A stretch of DNA of 64,000 bases from PALSA-505 sp036501145. GTDB taxonomy: Bacteria > Actinomycetota > Actinomycetes > Streptosporangiales > Streptosporangiaceae. Below are positions 8,629-16,939 of the stretch, in pieces. The stretch lies in assembly GCA_036501145.1 (NCBI GenBank), contig DASYAV010000024.1, positions 1 to 64,000 on the forward strand, in the 5' to 3' direction. Within the stretch, counting starts at the first letter, position 1. Every line of letters starts with the position of its first letter. The notes below the pieces were generated by a model. The model was not told the DNA's origin, did no database searches, and was given only the letters and a program-made list of their open reading frames with translations. A program made the position numbers and the translations under genes.

Positions 8629-9051
8629 ATGAGCCGGGAGGTCCAGGTTTCCGCCGGCGGCGTGTATGACCTGGGGTACCACGTGGTGTGGTGCCCGAAG
8701 TACCGCCGCCCGGTCCTGGCCGGGCTGGTGAAAGACCGCTGCGAAACGCTGATCCGGGCCAAGGCCGCCGAGCACGGATGGCGGATCGTCGCCTTGGAGA
8801 TCATGCCCGACCATGTGCACCTGTTCGTGAAGGCTCACCCGAAACACTCTCCCTCATACATCGCGAACCAGTTCAAGGGCTTCACCAGCCACGCCCTGCG
8901 GGCCGAGTTCCCGCAGCTGCGGTCCCGGCTGCCCACGCTGTGGTCGAAATCGTATTTCGCGGCCACCGTGGGTGCCGTCAGCGCCGCGACGGTGCGCCGG
9001 TACATCGATACCCAGTACGAGCGGCCGTGGCGCAAGGAGCGGGCACGGTGA
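8629..9051 (+). CDS. tnpA: IS200/IS605 transposase TnpA (Y1 HUH)
   Basis: A 140-residue single-strand transposase with the HUH metal-binding motif PDHVHLF near residue 61 and a C-terminal helix 'YIDTQYERPW' carrying the nucleophilic tyrosine. The opening 'VYDLGYHVVWCPKYRRPVL' is the family signature. Length is normal, so it may be active. I chose ATG 8629 because of the TATAAT seven bases upstream; an in-frame GTG at 8608 would add seven residues. Its stop overlaps tnpB (GTGA). Confidence 0.93.
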   Translation: MSREVQVSAGGVYDLGYHVVWCPKYRRPVLAGLVKDRCETLIRAKAAEHGWRIVALEIMPDHVHLFVKAHPKHSPSYIANQFKGFTSHALRAEFPQLRSRLPTLWSKSYFAATVGAVSAATVRRYIDTQYERPWRKERAR

Positions 9052-10229
9052 GACGGGCGTACAGGTTCCGCGCCTACCCAACGCGCCCGCAGGAAAGGCG
9101 GGCATCGCGGCTGCTGGCCGACCACTGCGACCTGTACAACGCTGCGCTCGAGGAGCGGCGCGAGGCGTGGAAGATGCGGCGGGCCAGCATCAGCTACAGC
9201 ATGCAGTCCGCCCAGTTGCGGGACATCCGCCGGGCCGACCCGGCCGGTCAGGGCCGTCACTCGTTCACCGCGCAGCAGCAGACCCTGCGCCGCCTCAATA
9301 CCGTGTTCGCGGCGTTTTACAGGCGGGCGGCGACGGGGGGCGCGGGGTACCCGCGGTTCAGGCCGTACAGCCGATTCGATCAGGTCGCGTTCGTCGCCGG
9401 GGACGGCGCCAGGTGGCAGCCCGCTGGCAGTGGCCGGTGGGCGCACGCCGCATTCCAGTCGGTGGGCGCGGTCAAGGTCCGCCAGCATCGCGCGGTGACC
9501 GGCACGGTCAAGACGTTGCAGCTCAAACGGGAGCACCGCCGCTGGTACGTCATCGTGACCGCCGATATTGAACCGGTGCCGCTGCCTGCGACGGGCCGCG
9601 AGATCGGCGTGGACGTGGGCGTGACCCGGTTCCTCACCACCTCAGACGGGCAGATCGTCGCGAATCCCCGGTTCCTGGCCACCGCGCAGGAGGCAATCGC
9701 GGACCTGCAGCGGCGCAAGGAGCGGGCGGCGCTCGGGTCGGGTAACCGCAAGCGCATCCGCCGGCGGCTGGCCCGGGAGTGGCGCAAGGTCCGCAACCAG
9801 CGCCTCGACTTCCACCACAAGACCGCCCGCATGCTGATCGATGCCTGCGACGTGATGGGGCTGGAGAAGCTGAACACGGCCGGGATGACCCGCAAGCCCG
9901 CGCCGAAGCCGGACCTGGATCGGCCAGGACAATTCCTGCCGAACCAGGCCGCCGCCAAGGCCGGCCTGAACAAGTCGATCCTCGACGCGGGCTGGGCACA
10001 GTTCGCCAGCATCCTTGCCGGGAAAGCGGAAGAAGCTGCCCGGCACGTGATTCTGGTCAACCCGGCCTACACGAGCCTGGACTGCCACGCCTGCGGTGCC
10101 CGGTGCATCCGGCCACGGCAGGACACCGTCATATGCCCGCACTGCGGGCCGTGGGACGCCGACATCAACGCGGCGCAGAACATCGCATCCAGGGCCGGGC
10201 TGGGCTCTGGTCAGGCCGATGCGGCCTGA
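9048..10229 (+). CDS. tnpB: TnpB (RNA-guided RuvC endonuclease of IS200/IS605)
   Basis: A 393-residue TnpB, full length for the family. The RuvC-like catalytic residues are intact: Asp189 in 'GVDVGVTRF', Glu273 in 'MGLEKLN' and Asp372 in 'DADINAAQNI'. A zinc ribbon 'CHACGARC...CPHC' lies before the last catalytic Asp. TnpB proteins are guided by a reRNA/omegaRNA made from the element's right end and cut DNA carrying the target-adjacent motif; they are ancestors of Cas12. It starts at GTG 9048, overlapping the tnpA stop. The right-end hairpin overlaps its stop codon, so any guide RNA scaffold must lie inside the 3' coding sequence. Confidence 0.93.
   Translation: MRRAYRFRAYPTRPQERRASRLLADHCDLYNAALEERREAWKMRRASISYSMQSAQLRDIRRADPAGQGRHSFTAQQQTLRRLNTVFAAFYRRAATGGAGYPRFRPYSRFDQVAFVAGDGARWQPAGSGRWAHAAFQSVGAVKVRQHRAVTGTVKTLQLKREHRRWYVIVTADIEPVPLPATGREIGVDVGVTRFLTTSDGQIVANPRFLATAQEAIADLQRRKERAALGSGNRKRIRRRLAREWRKVRNQRLDFHHKTARMLIDACDVMGLEKLNTAGMTRKPAPKPDLDRPGQFLPNQAAAKAGLNKSILDAGWAQFASILAGKAEEAARHVILVNPAYTSLDCHACGARCIRPRQDTVICPHCGPWDADINAAQNIASRAGLGSGQADAA
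10211..10229 (+). promoter_or_regulatory. Right-end hairpin; likely 3' part of the omegaRNA scaffold
   Basis: TCAGGCC-GATGC-GGCCTGA is a perfect 7-bp stem that ends exactly on the tnpB TGA. It sits about 12-15 bases before the inferred right end, the usual place for the RE hairpin cut by TnpA. If this TnpB uses an omegaRNA, the guide would be the flank starting near 10241-10245. Confidence 0.5.
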
Positions 10230-10240
10230 GAAGCTGGCGG

Positions 10241-10478
10241 CCTCACCCGTCAGAGCAGTCACGCAGTGCAGGGCGTGCCGTGGCACCCGCAGCAGCGCGG
10301 GCTCGGCCGCTGCGATGACGTCCTGCGCCGCCTCCAGCGCGGCGGTGACCGGGGCAGGCGGGAGGATCTGCGGGTTGAAGGCCCGGCATGGCCGGTTCCA
10401 GCGCGGTTCGGTGTGCAGCTGGTTCGCTAGTACCCGGCCGGCCTGCTGGTGCTGAAGCTCTTCTGCCCGTGTGCGCAC
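10241..10478 (-). pseudogene. 5' part of the gene split by the IS element
   Basis: A reverse frame from GTG 10478 encodes 'VLANQLHTEPRWNRPCRAF', 'NPQILPPAPVTAALEAAQ' and 'LLRVPRHALHCVTALTGE' before running into the IS right end. Codon use is like that of functional genes. The remainder is at 8323-8522. The 'LLRVPRHALH' segment may match the first H-x-T region of 2H phosphodiesterase/LigT-like proteins, but this is only suggestive. The start lies 20 bases past the stop of the upstream glycosidase gene, so it was probably the second gene of that operon. Confidence 0.5.
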
Positions 10479-10497
10479 CGCTATGCGGACACCGTGG

Positions 10498-11901
10498 TCA
10501 CGGCACCGGAAGCGGGCGCTGCCCGGCGGTCATGGCCAGCAGCACGATCGCATCGGTCCAGGCCAGCGGGGCGACCGAGGCAGGCTGTCCGGCCGGGTTC
10601 ACCTGCTCGGGCAGCGAGCCGTAGGCGGTGCGGTGCCCGGCGAGCCAGCTCAGCCAGCGGGTCGCGGCCGCGCGGTCACCGGAGGCCGCGTCGTACAGCG
10701 CGAAGAAGCCGGTCTCCGGCGTCCACGCCTCGCCCGGGTCGCCGGGCCAGGCCGTGCCCGGCATGATGCCGCCGTTGGCGAGGGTGAGCCGACGTGCGGT
10801 CATCGCCACCGCCCGCCTGACGCCCGCGTTCGCGACCGCGAACGGCGGTCCGAGGAAGGTCACCGCGGCGTCCGCCCCGCTGGACGCGACCGGCGTGCGC
10901 TGGTAGCCGGTCCGGCCGAACCTGGCCTGGATGCTGTGGCCGAGCTGGGCCGCGGCGGCGGCCCAGCGCCGTGCGTCGGCGGCCTGGCCGAGCGCGGTGG
11001 CCAGGCCGGCCGCGGCGCGCAGCCCGGCCAGCAGCGGTGCCGCGGTGCCCAGCGTCACCGAAGACGAGGAGACCTTGTCCTCCCAGTAGTCCATCGACGG
11101 TGTCAGGCCGTGGTCGCTGAGCAGCGAGGTGGTGCTGCCCGCGGCGCGGCGCACGGCCGGCCATAGCCCGGCCAGCTGCCGGGTAACCGCGGCGGTGGGC
11201 CGGCCGCCGGCGCCGCGTGGCTGGCTGGCGTACCACAACCAGGCCGCCCAGGGGAACCAGCCGTCGGCGTCCAGTTCGTCCGGCCGCCCGTCCCGGACCG
11301 GGCCGTCGCCGGTCAGCTCGTACCGGGCGGCCCAGACACCCGACGGCGGCTGCACCCGGGCGATGAACCGCAGCACGGCCAGCGCCGCCGAGCCGTGCCC
11401 GGTGGCGGCCAGTGCGGCGGCCACCCAGCTCGAATCGCGCGGCCAGGCGTACTTCCAGCCGGGGTACCAGGCGGCCGCGACGGCGCCGTCCGGCCTGACG
11501 AGCAGCCTGAGGTCGAGCAGTGCGCGGACCGCGGTGGCGCGCTGGGCCGGGGTGCTGCCCGGGACCTGGCCCGCGGCCAGCCAGCGCTGCTGTCCGGCGC
11601 TGGGCGGCCGCGCCGCCACCGGGCCGTCCCGGCGGGCGGGCAGCACCGCGACCCCGCCCAGGACGCTGCCGGGGTCACCGCCCGCGCCGTGGCTGCCGGC
11701 GGTGATGCCGCCGGTCAGCAGCGGCTGCAGGTACGGCTGGCCGGCCGAGCCGCCGGCCGCCATCACGGGCAGCAGGGCCACCAGGCCGGCCGCCACCGCG
11801 GCGGCGGAATGCCGCCGTCCGCGCCGCACCGCCGTGGGTGGCGCGGGCGACCCGGGCGGCGGCATGACGCGGGCGGGCCGCGGTCGCGTGGCGAAGAGCA
11901 T
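10498..11901 (-). CDS. GH15-like (six-hairpin) glycosidase, membrane-anchored or secreted
   Basis: A 467-residue protein with an Arg-rich N-terminus and a hydrophobic segment at about residues 33-50 (signal peptide or anchor), followed by an alpha/alpha-toroid glycosidase domain. 'YAWPRDSSWVAAAL' near residue 150 is the substrate-binding WPRD motif of glucoamylase/glucodextranase-like GH15, and 'GSLPEQV' near the C-terminus is the usual catalytic-base segment. It probably removes glucose units from an extracellular alpha-glucan or glycoside; the substrate is not determined. No ribosome binding site is clear before ATG 11901. The interrupted gene follows it on the same strand. Confidence 0.8.
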   Translation of the reverse strand: MLFATRPRPARVMPPPGSPAPPTAVRRGRRHSAAAVAAGLVALLPVMAAGGSAGQPYLQPLLTGGITAGSHGAGGDPGSVLGGVAVLPARRDGPVAARPPSAGQQRWLAAGQVPGSTPAQRATAVRALLDLRLLVRPDGAVAAAWYPGWKYAWPRDSSWVAAALAATGHGSAALAVLRFIARVQPPSGVWAARYELTGDGPVRDGRPDELDADGWFPWAAWLWYASQPRGAGGRPTAAVTRQLAGLWPAVRRAAGSTTSLLSDHGLTPSMDYWEDKVSSSSVTLGTAAPLLAGLRAAAGLATALGQAADARRWAAAAAQLGHSIQARFGRTGYQRTPVASSGADAAVTFLGPPFAVANAGVRRAVAMTARRLTLANGGIMPGTAWPGDPGEAWTPETGFFALYDAASGDRAAATRWLSWLAGHRTAYGSLPEQVNPAGQPASVAPLAWTDAIVLLAMTAGQRPLPVP

Positions 11902-11994
11902 GGTCTGCAGAAACCTACGCCCGCGGGCCGCCTGCTGACGAGCCGGGCCGGGCCCCCGGCCGGGCGCCCCCGCCGCGCCGGCCCGGCTCGCTGG

Positions 11995-12480
11995 TTACCT
12001 GCTGGCCGGGTACCAGAGCCGCTCGGTGAAGGTCCGCGAGCTGTGCGCGGGCCGCTTGCCGGTGTAGATGACCGTCATCATCAGGAAGTCCCGCTGGCCG
12101 GGGTAGTGCGGGATGGCCTTGGGGCGCCAGAGCACGACGAGCACCGGGCTGGTGATGAACTTGCCCTGCGCGCAGCTGGGCGTGCAGGTGTTGAGGGTGA
12201 ACTTGCCGCTGGCCGTGGCCTCGCTCGCGGTCCAGCTGGACCAGTGCAGCCGCGTCAGCCCCGCGCTCCCGTCACCGCAGGCCAGCAGGTAGGTCTTCGG
12301 CCGGACCCGCAGCTTCTGGTCGCAGGTGACGATCACGGGTGTGTTCTTCGCGGCGTGCTGCGTGCCGCCCGCGGCGGTCTGCTGGCTGTGCTGTCCCGTG
12401 GTGGCGGCGAGCGCCGGGCCGGCCGGCAGTGCGATGGCCGCGGCCGCCGCGATGGCGACCGCGATACGTGAACCCCTCAT
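11995..12480 (-). CDS. Secreted hypothetical protein
   Basis: A 161-residue protein with a clear signal peptide (residues 1-29, 'AIALPAGPALA' then ATTG). The mature part has four or more Cys residues in 'VTCDQKLRVRPKTYLLACG' and 'LNTCTPSCAQG', probably two disulfides. It is all-beta in character and resembles small actinobacterial secreted proteins of unknown role. The start is ATG 12480, preceded by AGGGGG; an in-frame upstream ATG at 12507 would push the signal peptide inward. A dyad-rich region lies upstream (12503-12541). Confidence 0.8.
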   Translation of the reverse strand: MRGSRIAVAIAAAAAIALPAGPALAATTGQHSQQTAAGGTQHAAKNTPVIVTCDQKLRVRPKTYLLACGDGSAGLTRLHWSSWTASEATASGKFTLNTCTPSCAQGKFITSPVLVVLWRPKAIPHYPGQRDFLMMTVIYTGKRPAHSSRTFTERLWYPASR

Positions 12481-12502
12481 GCATCCCCCTGTTGCGTTTG
12501 CA

Positions 12503-12541
12503 GACACCGGTCAGTGGTGTCACCAGTTGCAAAGACGCAAC
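12503..12541. promoter_or_regulatory. Two adjacent dyads between divergent genes
   Basis: GACACC (12503-12508) pairs with GGTGTC (12516-12521), and GTTGC (12526-12530) pairs with GCAAC (12537-12541). They sit between the secreted-protein gene and the dienelactone hydrolase, where both promoters should lie, so they are candidate operators. Confidence 0.35.
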
Positions 12542-12632
12542 TTTGTGACGGGTGGTTGGAAATCTTCGGTAACAATGCCATCTCGGTGGCCGGGTGGCGG
12601 CGGGCCGCGGGCGCGTGCCAGGCTTGCTGGGC

Positions 12633-13331
12633 ATGGGCGAGATGATCAGTTACCAGAGCAACGGCGGGACTTCCGAGGGATACCTCGCCGCCGCGGGGCG
12701 GCCCGCCGGGGCCGCGGCGCCCGGCGTGGTGCTCATCCAGGAATGGTGGGGGCTGGTCGGCCACATCACGTCGGTGGCGGACCGGCTGGCCGCGGCCGGG
12801 TTCACCGCGCTGGCGCCCGACCTCTACCACGGCTTGCGCGCGGGCGAGCCGGACGAGGCGCAGAAGATGCTGATGGGCCTGGCCATGGACCAGGCCGCGA
12901 AGGACATCGCCGGAGCCGCCGCCTACCTGGCCACGCGGCCCGAGACCGTGGGAGCGGTGGGCACGGTCGGCTTCTGCATGGGCGGCAGCCTGGCGCTGTG
13001 GGCGGGCACGCTGTCCCCGCACATCACCGCGGCGGTGGGCTACTACCCGGCGATGCCGTGGGAGCGGATGCAGCCGTCCTGGCAGAACTACAGCGGCAAA
13101 GCCGCGCTCATCCACACCGACGAGGCCGAGGGCGGCTCCGGGGCGCCGGGCATCCAGCAGGCGGTCCAGCTGATCACCGACGCCGGCGGCGAGGCCACCG
13201 TGCACGACTACGCCGGCACCGACCACGCGTTCTTCAATGACGACCGGCCCGAGGTGTACAACGCGGCGGCCGCGGCGCTCAGCTGGGACCGCACGCTGAC
13301 CTTCCTGCGTAACCGGCTCGGGCCCGCTTAG
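12633..13331 (+). CDS. Dienelactone hydrolase family protein
   Basis: A 232-residue alpha/beta hydrolase of the DLH type. The nucleophile is a cysteine (Cys115 in GFCMGG), as in carboxymethylenebutenolidase, and the His is His198 in DHAFFND; 'QEWWGLVGHI' near residue 40 carries the conserved Glu that activates the Cys. Family members hydrolyse dienelactones in chlorocatechol breakdown or related lactones and esters. No pathway neighbours are present, so the substrate is open. Start chosen at ATG 12633; an ATG three codons later is also possible. Confidence 0.9.
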   Translation: MGEMISYQSNGGTSEGYLAAAGRPAGAAAPGVVLIQEWWGLVGHITSVADRLAAAGFTALAPDLYHGLRAGEPDEAQKMLMGLAMDQAAKDIAGAAAYLATRPETVGAVGTVGFCMGGSLALWAGTLSPHITAAVGYYPAMPWERMQPSWQNYSGKAALIHTDEAEGGSGAPGIQQAVQLITDAGGEATVHDYAGTDHAFFNDDRPEVYNAAAAALSWDRTLTFLRNRLGPA

Positions 13332-13430
13332 CGGCTACGCGGTGGGGCATTAACCTGACCGGTAGCCGTCTGCGGTACGGTCGTCTGCTCAGGGTGATGC
13401 GGTGCACTACCCGTTGGGGACAATGAGAGC

Positions 13431-15842
13431 ATGAGCAACGGCAGGGTGAGCGTGGCTTCGGGGGAGGGCGCGCATGCGGTGGGCACGAATGATGTGCCAC
13501 AGCGGGGGGGCGCGGGGCCGGAACTGCCCGCCGAGCGGTATCTCGACCGCGAGGAGAGCTGGCTCCTGTTCAACGAGCGGGTGCTCGAACTGGCCGAGGA
13601 CCCGGCGGTGCCGCTGCTGGACCGGGTCAGGTTCACCGCGATCTTCGCGGGCAACCTGGACGAGTTCTTCATGGTGCGGGTGGCCGGGCTGGTGCGCCGG
13701 ATGGCCGCAGGGCTGCCGGTGGAGGGCGTGGGCGGCCGCCGCCCGACCAGGGTGCTGGAGGGCGCGCTCGAGCAGGCGGGTGAGCTTACCGTGCGGCACG
13801 CCGCCTGTTACAGCACCATGCTGCTGCCCGCGCTGGCCGCGCAGGGCATCGAGATCCTGCGCTGGAAGGAACTGTCCGGCCAGGAGCAGGCCGGGCTGCG
13901 CGAACTGTTCCGGGAGCGCATCTACCCGGTGCTGACGCCGCTGGTGGTGGACCCCGCCCACCCGTTCCCGTACATCTCCGGGCTGTCGCTCAGCCTGGCC
14001 GTCATGGTGGCCGACCCGGAGACGGGGGAGACCATGTTCGCCAGGGTCAAGGTGCCGCCGCTGCTGCCCAGGTTCCTGACCGTCTCCGCGCAGCGGTTCG
14101 TGCCGCTCGAGGACGTGATCGCCGCCCACCTGACCGAGCTGTTCGCCGGCCTGGACGTGCTGGAGCACCACGCGTTCCGGGTCACCAGGATCCGGGACCT
14201 GGAGGTGGACGAGGACATCACCGAGGACCTGCTGCAGGCGCTGGAAAGGGAGCTGCAGCGGCACAGGTTCGAGCCGGCCGTCCGGCTCGAGGTGGAAGAG
14301 TCCATGTCCAGCGACGTGCTGGAGCGGCTGGTCACCGAGCTGCGCATCGACCGGCGCGCGGTGTACCGGCTGCCTGGGCCGCTGGATCTGTCCGGGCTGT
14401 CGGCGATCGCCGACCTCGACCTGCGGGATCTGAAGTACCCGGCGTTCTTCCCCGCCGAGCAGGCGGTGCCGCTGGACACGGACATCTTCACCGTGCTGGC
14501 CGAACGGGACCGGCTGGTGCACCACCCCTACGACTCGTTCACCACCAGCGTGGAGCGGCTGATCGTCGAGGCGGCCGCCGATCCGGGTGTGCTGGCCATC
14601 AAGCAGACCCTGTACCGGACCAGCGGCGAGTCGCCGATCGTGGACGCGCTGATCGACGCGGCCGAGGCGGGCAAGCAGGTCGTCGTGGTGGTCGAGATCA
14701 AGGCCAGGTTCGACGAGCGCGCCAACATCGCCTGGGCGCGAAAGCTGGAGGAGGCCGGCTGTCACGTCGTGTACGGGTTCGTCGGCCTGAAGACGCACGC
14801 CAAGGTGGCTCTGGTGGTGCGGGAGGAGCCGGACGGCTCGCTGCGCCGCTACTGTCACATCGGCACCGGCAACTACCACCCGACCACGGCCCGGCTGTAT
14901 GAGGACTTCGGGCTGCTCACCGCCGACCCCGCGGTGGGTGAGGACGTCACCGACCTGTTCAACAACCTCACCGGGTACAGCCGGAACAAGTCCTACCGGC
15001 GGCTGCTGCTGGCCCCGCAGGCGCTGCGGGCCGGGCTGGTGGACCGGATCGACCGGCAGGCGGAGCGGGCCAGGGCCGGGCTGCCGTCACTGATCCAGAT
15101 GAAATGCAACGCGCTGACCGACGAGGCCGTGATGGATGCGCTTTACCGTGCCTCTCAGGCCGGGGTGCCGGTCGATCTGTGGATCCGCGGCATCTGCTCG
15201 CTGCGCCCCGGGGTGCCCGGGCTGTCGGAGAGCGTCCGGGTGCGCAGCGTGCTGGGCCGGTTCCTCGAGCATTCCCGGATCTACGCGTTCGGGCCGGTGC
15301 CCACGAATGGGGACGGCGACCCGGACGGCGGGGAGAAGGCCAACGGGGAGAAAGCCGGCAGGAAGACCGCGCGCGCCCAGACGGTCAATGCGGACACGGT
15401 CAGTGCGGAGACGGTCAGTGCGGAGACGGTCAATGCGGAGGCAGCCAACGGGAAGACGGCCGCCGAGCTCGCGCCGCCGCCGGGGCAGCACGGGCTGCGT
15501 GAGCTCTGGCTGGGCAGCTCGGATCTCATGCACCGCAACCTGGACCGGCGGGTTGAGCTGCTGGTCCGGGTGGGGGACCGGGGGCATGCGACGACGCTGA
15601 GCGAGCTTTTCGCGACTGCCATGGACGAGGGCACCGCGTCCTGGTGGCTGGGCGCCGACGGCGGCTGGACCCGGCACCATCTGGACTCATCCGGGGCGCC
15701 ACTGCTTGACCTGCAGGCCTTCCTGGCCGGGATCGGCCGGGCCAGAGCTGAGGCGGACGGCCGGGAGGACGGCCCGGCACGGCCCGCCGCCAGCAGACGA
15801 CGCAGACCTCGCTCGGCGACCGGGGCGACGGGCCGCGCGTGA
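13431..15842 (+). CDS. ppk1: Polyphosphate kinase 1
   Basis: Ppk1 reversibly makes polyphosphate from ATP. The 803-residue protein has all four domains: N-domain ('RYLDREESWLLFNERVLELA'), head, C1 with the phosphorylated His456 in 'GLKTHAKVAL' followed by 'HIGTGNYH', and C2 with His701 in 'LMHRNLDRRVE'. It is about 60-100 residues longer than most because of an insertion around residues 623-685, between 'HSRIYAFGP' and 'LWLGSSDLMHRN'; this contains four 5-residue repeats (TVNAD/TVSAE) coded by 15-bp tandem repeats. The next gene overlaps its stop (GTGA) and is mutT1, as in mycobacteria. Confidence 0.97.
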   Translation: MSNGRVSVASGEGAHAVGTNDVPQRGGAGPELPAERYLDREESWLLFNERVLELAEDPAVPLLDRVRFTAIFAGNLDEFFMVRVAGLVRRMAAGLPVEGVGGRRPTRVLEGALEQAGELTVRHAACYSTMLLPALAAQGIEILRWKELSGQEQAGLRELFRERIYPVLTPLVVDPAHPFPYISGLSLSLAVMVADPETGETMFARVKVPPLLPRFLTVSAQRFVPLEDVIAAHLTELFAGLDVLEHHAFRVTRIRDLEVDEDITEDLLQALERELQRHRFEPAVRLEVEESMSSDVLERLVTELRIDRRAVYRLPGPLDLSGLSAIADLDLRDLKYPAFFPAEQAVPLDTDIFTVLAERDRLVHHPYDSFTTSVERLIVEAAADPGVLAIKQTLYRTSGESPIVDALIDAAEAGKQVVVVVEIKARFDERANIAWARKLEEAGCHVVYGFVGLKTHAKVALVVREEPDGSLRRYCHIGTGNYHPTTARLYEDFGLLTADPAVGEDVTDLFNNLTGYSRNKSYRRLLLAPQALRAGLVDRIDRQAERARAGLPSLIQMKCNALTDEAVMDALYRASQAGVPVDLWIRGICSLRPGVPGLSESVRVRSVLGRFLEHSRIYAFGPVPTNGDGDPDGGEKANGEKAGRKTARAQTVNADTVSAETVSAETVNAEAANGKTAAELAPPPGQHGLRELWLGSSDLMHRNLDRRVELLVRVGDRGHATTLSELFATAMDEGTASWWLGADGGWTRHHLDSSGAPLLDLQAFLAGIGRARAEADGREDGPARPAASRRRRPRSATGATGRA
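15381..15440 (+). repeat. Four 15-bp tandem repeats inside ppk1
   Basis: Units ACGGTCAATGCGGAC, ACGGTCAGTGCGGAG (twice) and ACGGTCAATGCGGAG follow each other without gaps. They are in frame and encode TVNAD, TVSAE, TVSAE, TVNAE in a disordered insertion between conserved elements of the C2 domain. Confidence 0.95.
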
Positions 15843-16939
15843 GCGGCCGTGCCTCCCGGACGCGGCTGCGGGCGGGAGGTCAGATCCGTGCCGCGGGCGC
15901 GCTGCTCTACACCCGCCGGGGGGACACGCTCGCGGTGGCGGTCATCCACCGCCCCCGGCACGACGACTGTACCTTCCCCAAGGGAAAACTCGAGCCGGGT
16001 GAGCACGTGCTGGCCGCCGCCGTCCGCGAGGTGACAGAGGAAACCGGCATCAGGCCGGTGCTGGGGCAGCCGCTCGCCACCGTGCGCTACCTGGTGGACG
16101 CCAGGCCTAAGCGGGTCGACTACTGGGCCGCGCACGTGGCCGAGCCCGCCAGCGGCCGGTTCGTGCCCAACGACGAGGTGGACCAGCTGGACTGGCTGGC
16201 CGTGCCCGAGGCCGCGACCCGGCTCAGCTACGCCCACGATGTCCAGCTGCTCGACCGGCTGGTGGCGGTGGCCACCGCGGACACCGTGCCATGCGTCCTG
16301 CTGCGGCACGCCTCGGCCGGGCACAAGGGCGACTGGCCCGGTGATGACCTGCTGCGCCCGCTGGATGACCGGGGCATGGTGGACGCGCAGACGCTGGCCA
16401 GGCTGCTGGCCTGCTACGCGCCGGTCCGCGTGATCAGCTCGGCCGCGGAACGGTGCCTGGGCACGGTGCGCCCGTACGCGGAGCGGATCGGGGCCGCGAT
16501 CGAGGCCGAGCCCGCGTTCACCGTGCGGCCTGCGGCACACGGGGACCGGGCCGAGGCCGCCCGGCGGCGGATGGCCGGCCTGCTGGCCTACCCCGCGCCC
16601 ATAGTGATCTGCGCGCACCGGGAGAACATGCCGGTGCTGCTCACCCAGGCGCGCGCCGTACTGGGCAAGACCGCACCCGATGACACCGGGCTGGACGACA
16701 GCGTGCCGGACAACTCGGTGCCGGATGACCCAGTGCCGGATGACCCCGGGCCGGATGACCCAGTGCCGGATGACCCCGGGCCGGATGACCCAGTGCCGGA
16801 TGACCCCGGGCCGGACGGCTCCGCACCGGACGCGGCCGGCAAGGACCTGCCCAAGGGCGGGTTCTGGGTCCTGCACGTGGCCGGGCACCGGCTCGCCGCG
16901 GTCGAGCGGCACGACCTGCGCGAGACACGCTCACCCTGA
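15839..16939 (+). CDS. mutT1: MutT1-type Nudix hydrolase fused to a histidine phosphatase domain
   Basis: A 366-residue two-domain protein. The N-terminal Nudix box G-x5-E-x7-REVTEETGI lies near residues 50-72. The C-terminal domain begins with the RHA catalytic motif 'LLRHASAGHKGDW' near residue 162. The mycobacterial MutT1 with this architecture hydrolyses 8-oxo-(d)GTP and diadenosine polyphosphates, cleaning the nucleotide pool. It overlaps ppk1 by four bases. Between the last two phosphatase elements is an Asp/Pro-rich insertion of three perfect 10-residue repeats (16721-16810), absent from typical family members. The end overlaps the convergent ogt gene by 9 bases. Confidence 0.93.
   Translation: MSGRASRTRLRAGGQIRAAGALLYTRRGDTLAVAVIHRPRHDDCTFPKGKLEPGEHVLAAAVREVTEETGIRPVLGQPLATVRYLVDARPKRVDYWAAHVAEPASGRFVPNDEVDQLDWLAVPEAATRLSYAHDVQLLDRLVAVATADTVPCVLLRHASAGHKGDWPGDDLLRPLDDRGMVDAQTLARLLACYAPVRVISSAAERCLGTVRPYAERIGAAIEAEPAFTVRPAAHGDRAEAARRRMAGLLAYPAPIVICAHRENMPVLLTQARAVLGKTAPDDTGLDDSVPDNSVPDDPVPDDPGPDDPVPDDPGPDDPVPDDPGPDGSAPDAAGKDLPKGGFWVLHVAGHRLAAVERHDLRETRSP
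16721..16810 (+). repeat. Three perfect 30-bp tandem repeats inside mutT1
   Basis: The unit begins CCGGATGACCCAGTGCCGGA and ends TGACCCCGGG; three copies are identical. Each encodes a 10-residue PDDPVPDDPG-type unit, in frame, within the phosphatase domain. Partly matching half-units extend the tract on both sides. Confidence 0.95.

Larger units (their letters stand above)
8523..10244 (+). mobile_element. IS200/IS605-family insertion sequence with tnpA and tnpB
   Basis: The element carries a Y1 HUH transposase and a TnpB protein in the same direction with a 4-base gene overlap. There are no terminal inverted repeats; instead each end has a subterminal hairpin, as the family requires. The left hairpin is AAGACC (8527-8532) with GGTCTT (8548-8553). 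The right hairpin is TCAGGCC (10211-10217) with GGCCTGA (10223-10229). Flanking sequence joined across the element restores an open reverse frame, so the ends are near 8523 and 10240-10244; exact cleavage points are inferred. A TCAA/ATCAA next to the left end is a candidate target motif. Confidence 0.8.

Noticed and set aside
9048..10229. Cas12-type effector
   Set aside because: The length, TnpA partner and hairpin ends fit TnpB of an IS200/IS605 element. No array or adaptation gene is present.
16721..16810. Possible CRISPR array (30-bp repeats)
   Set aside because: The repeats are directly adjacent with no spacers, lie in frame inside mutT1 and have no cas genes nearby.
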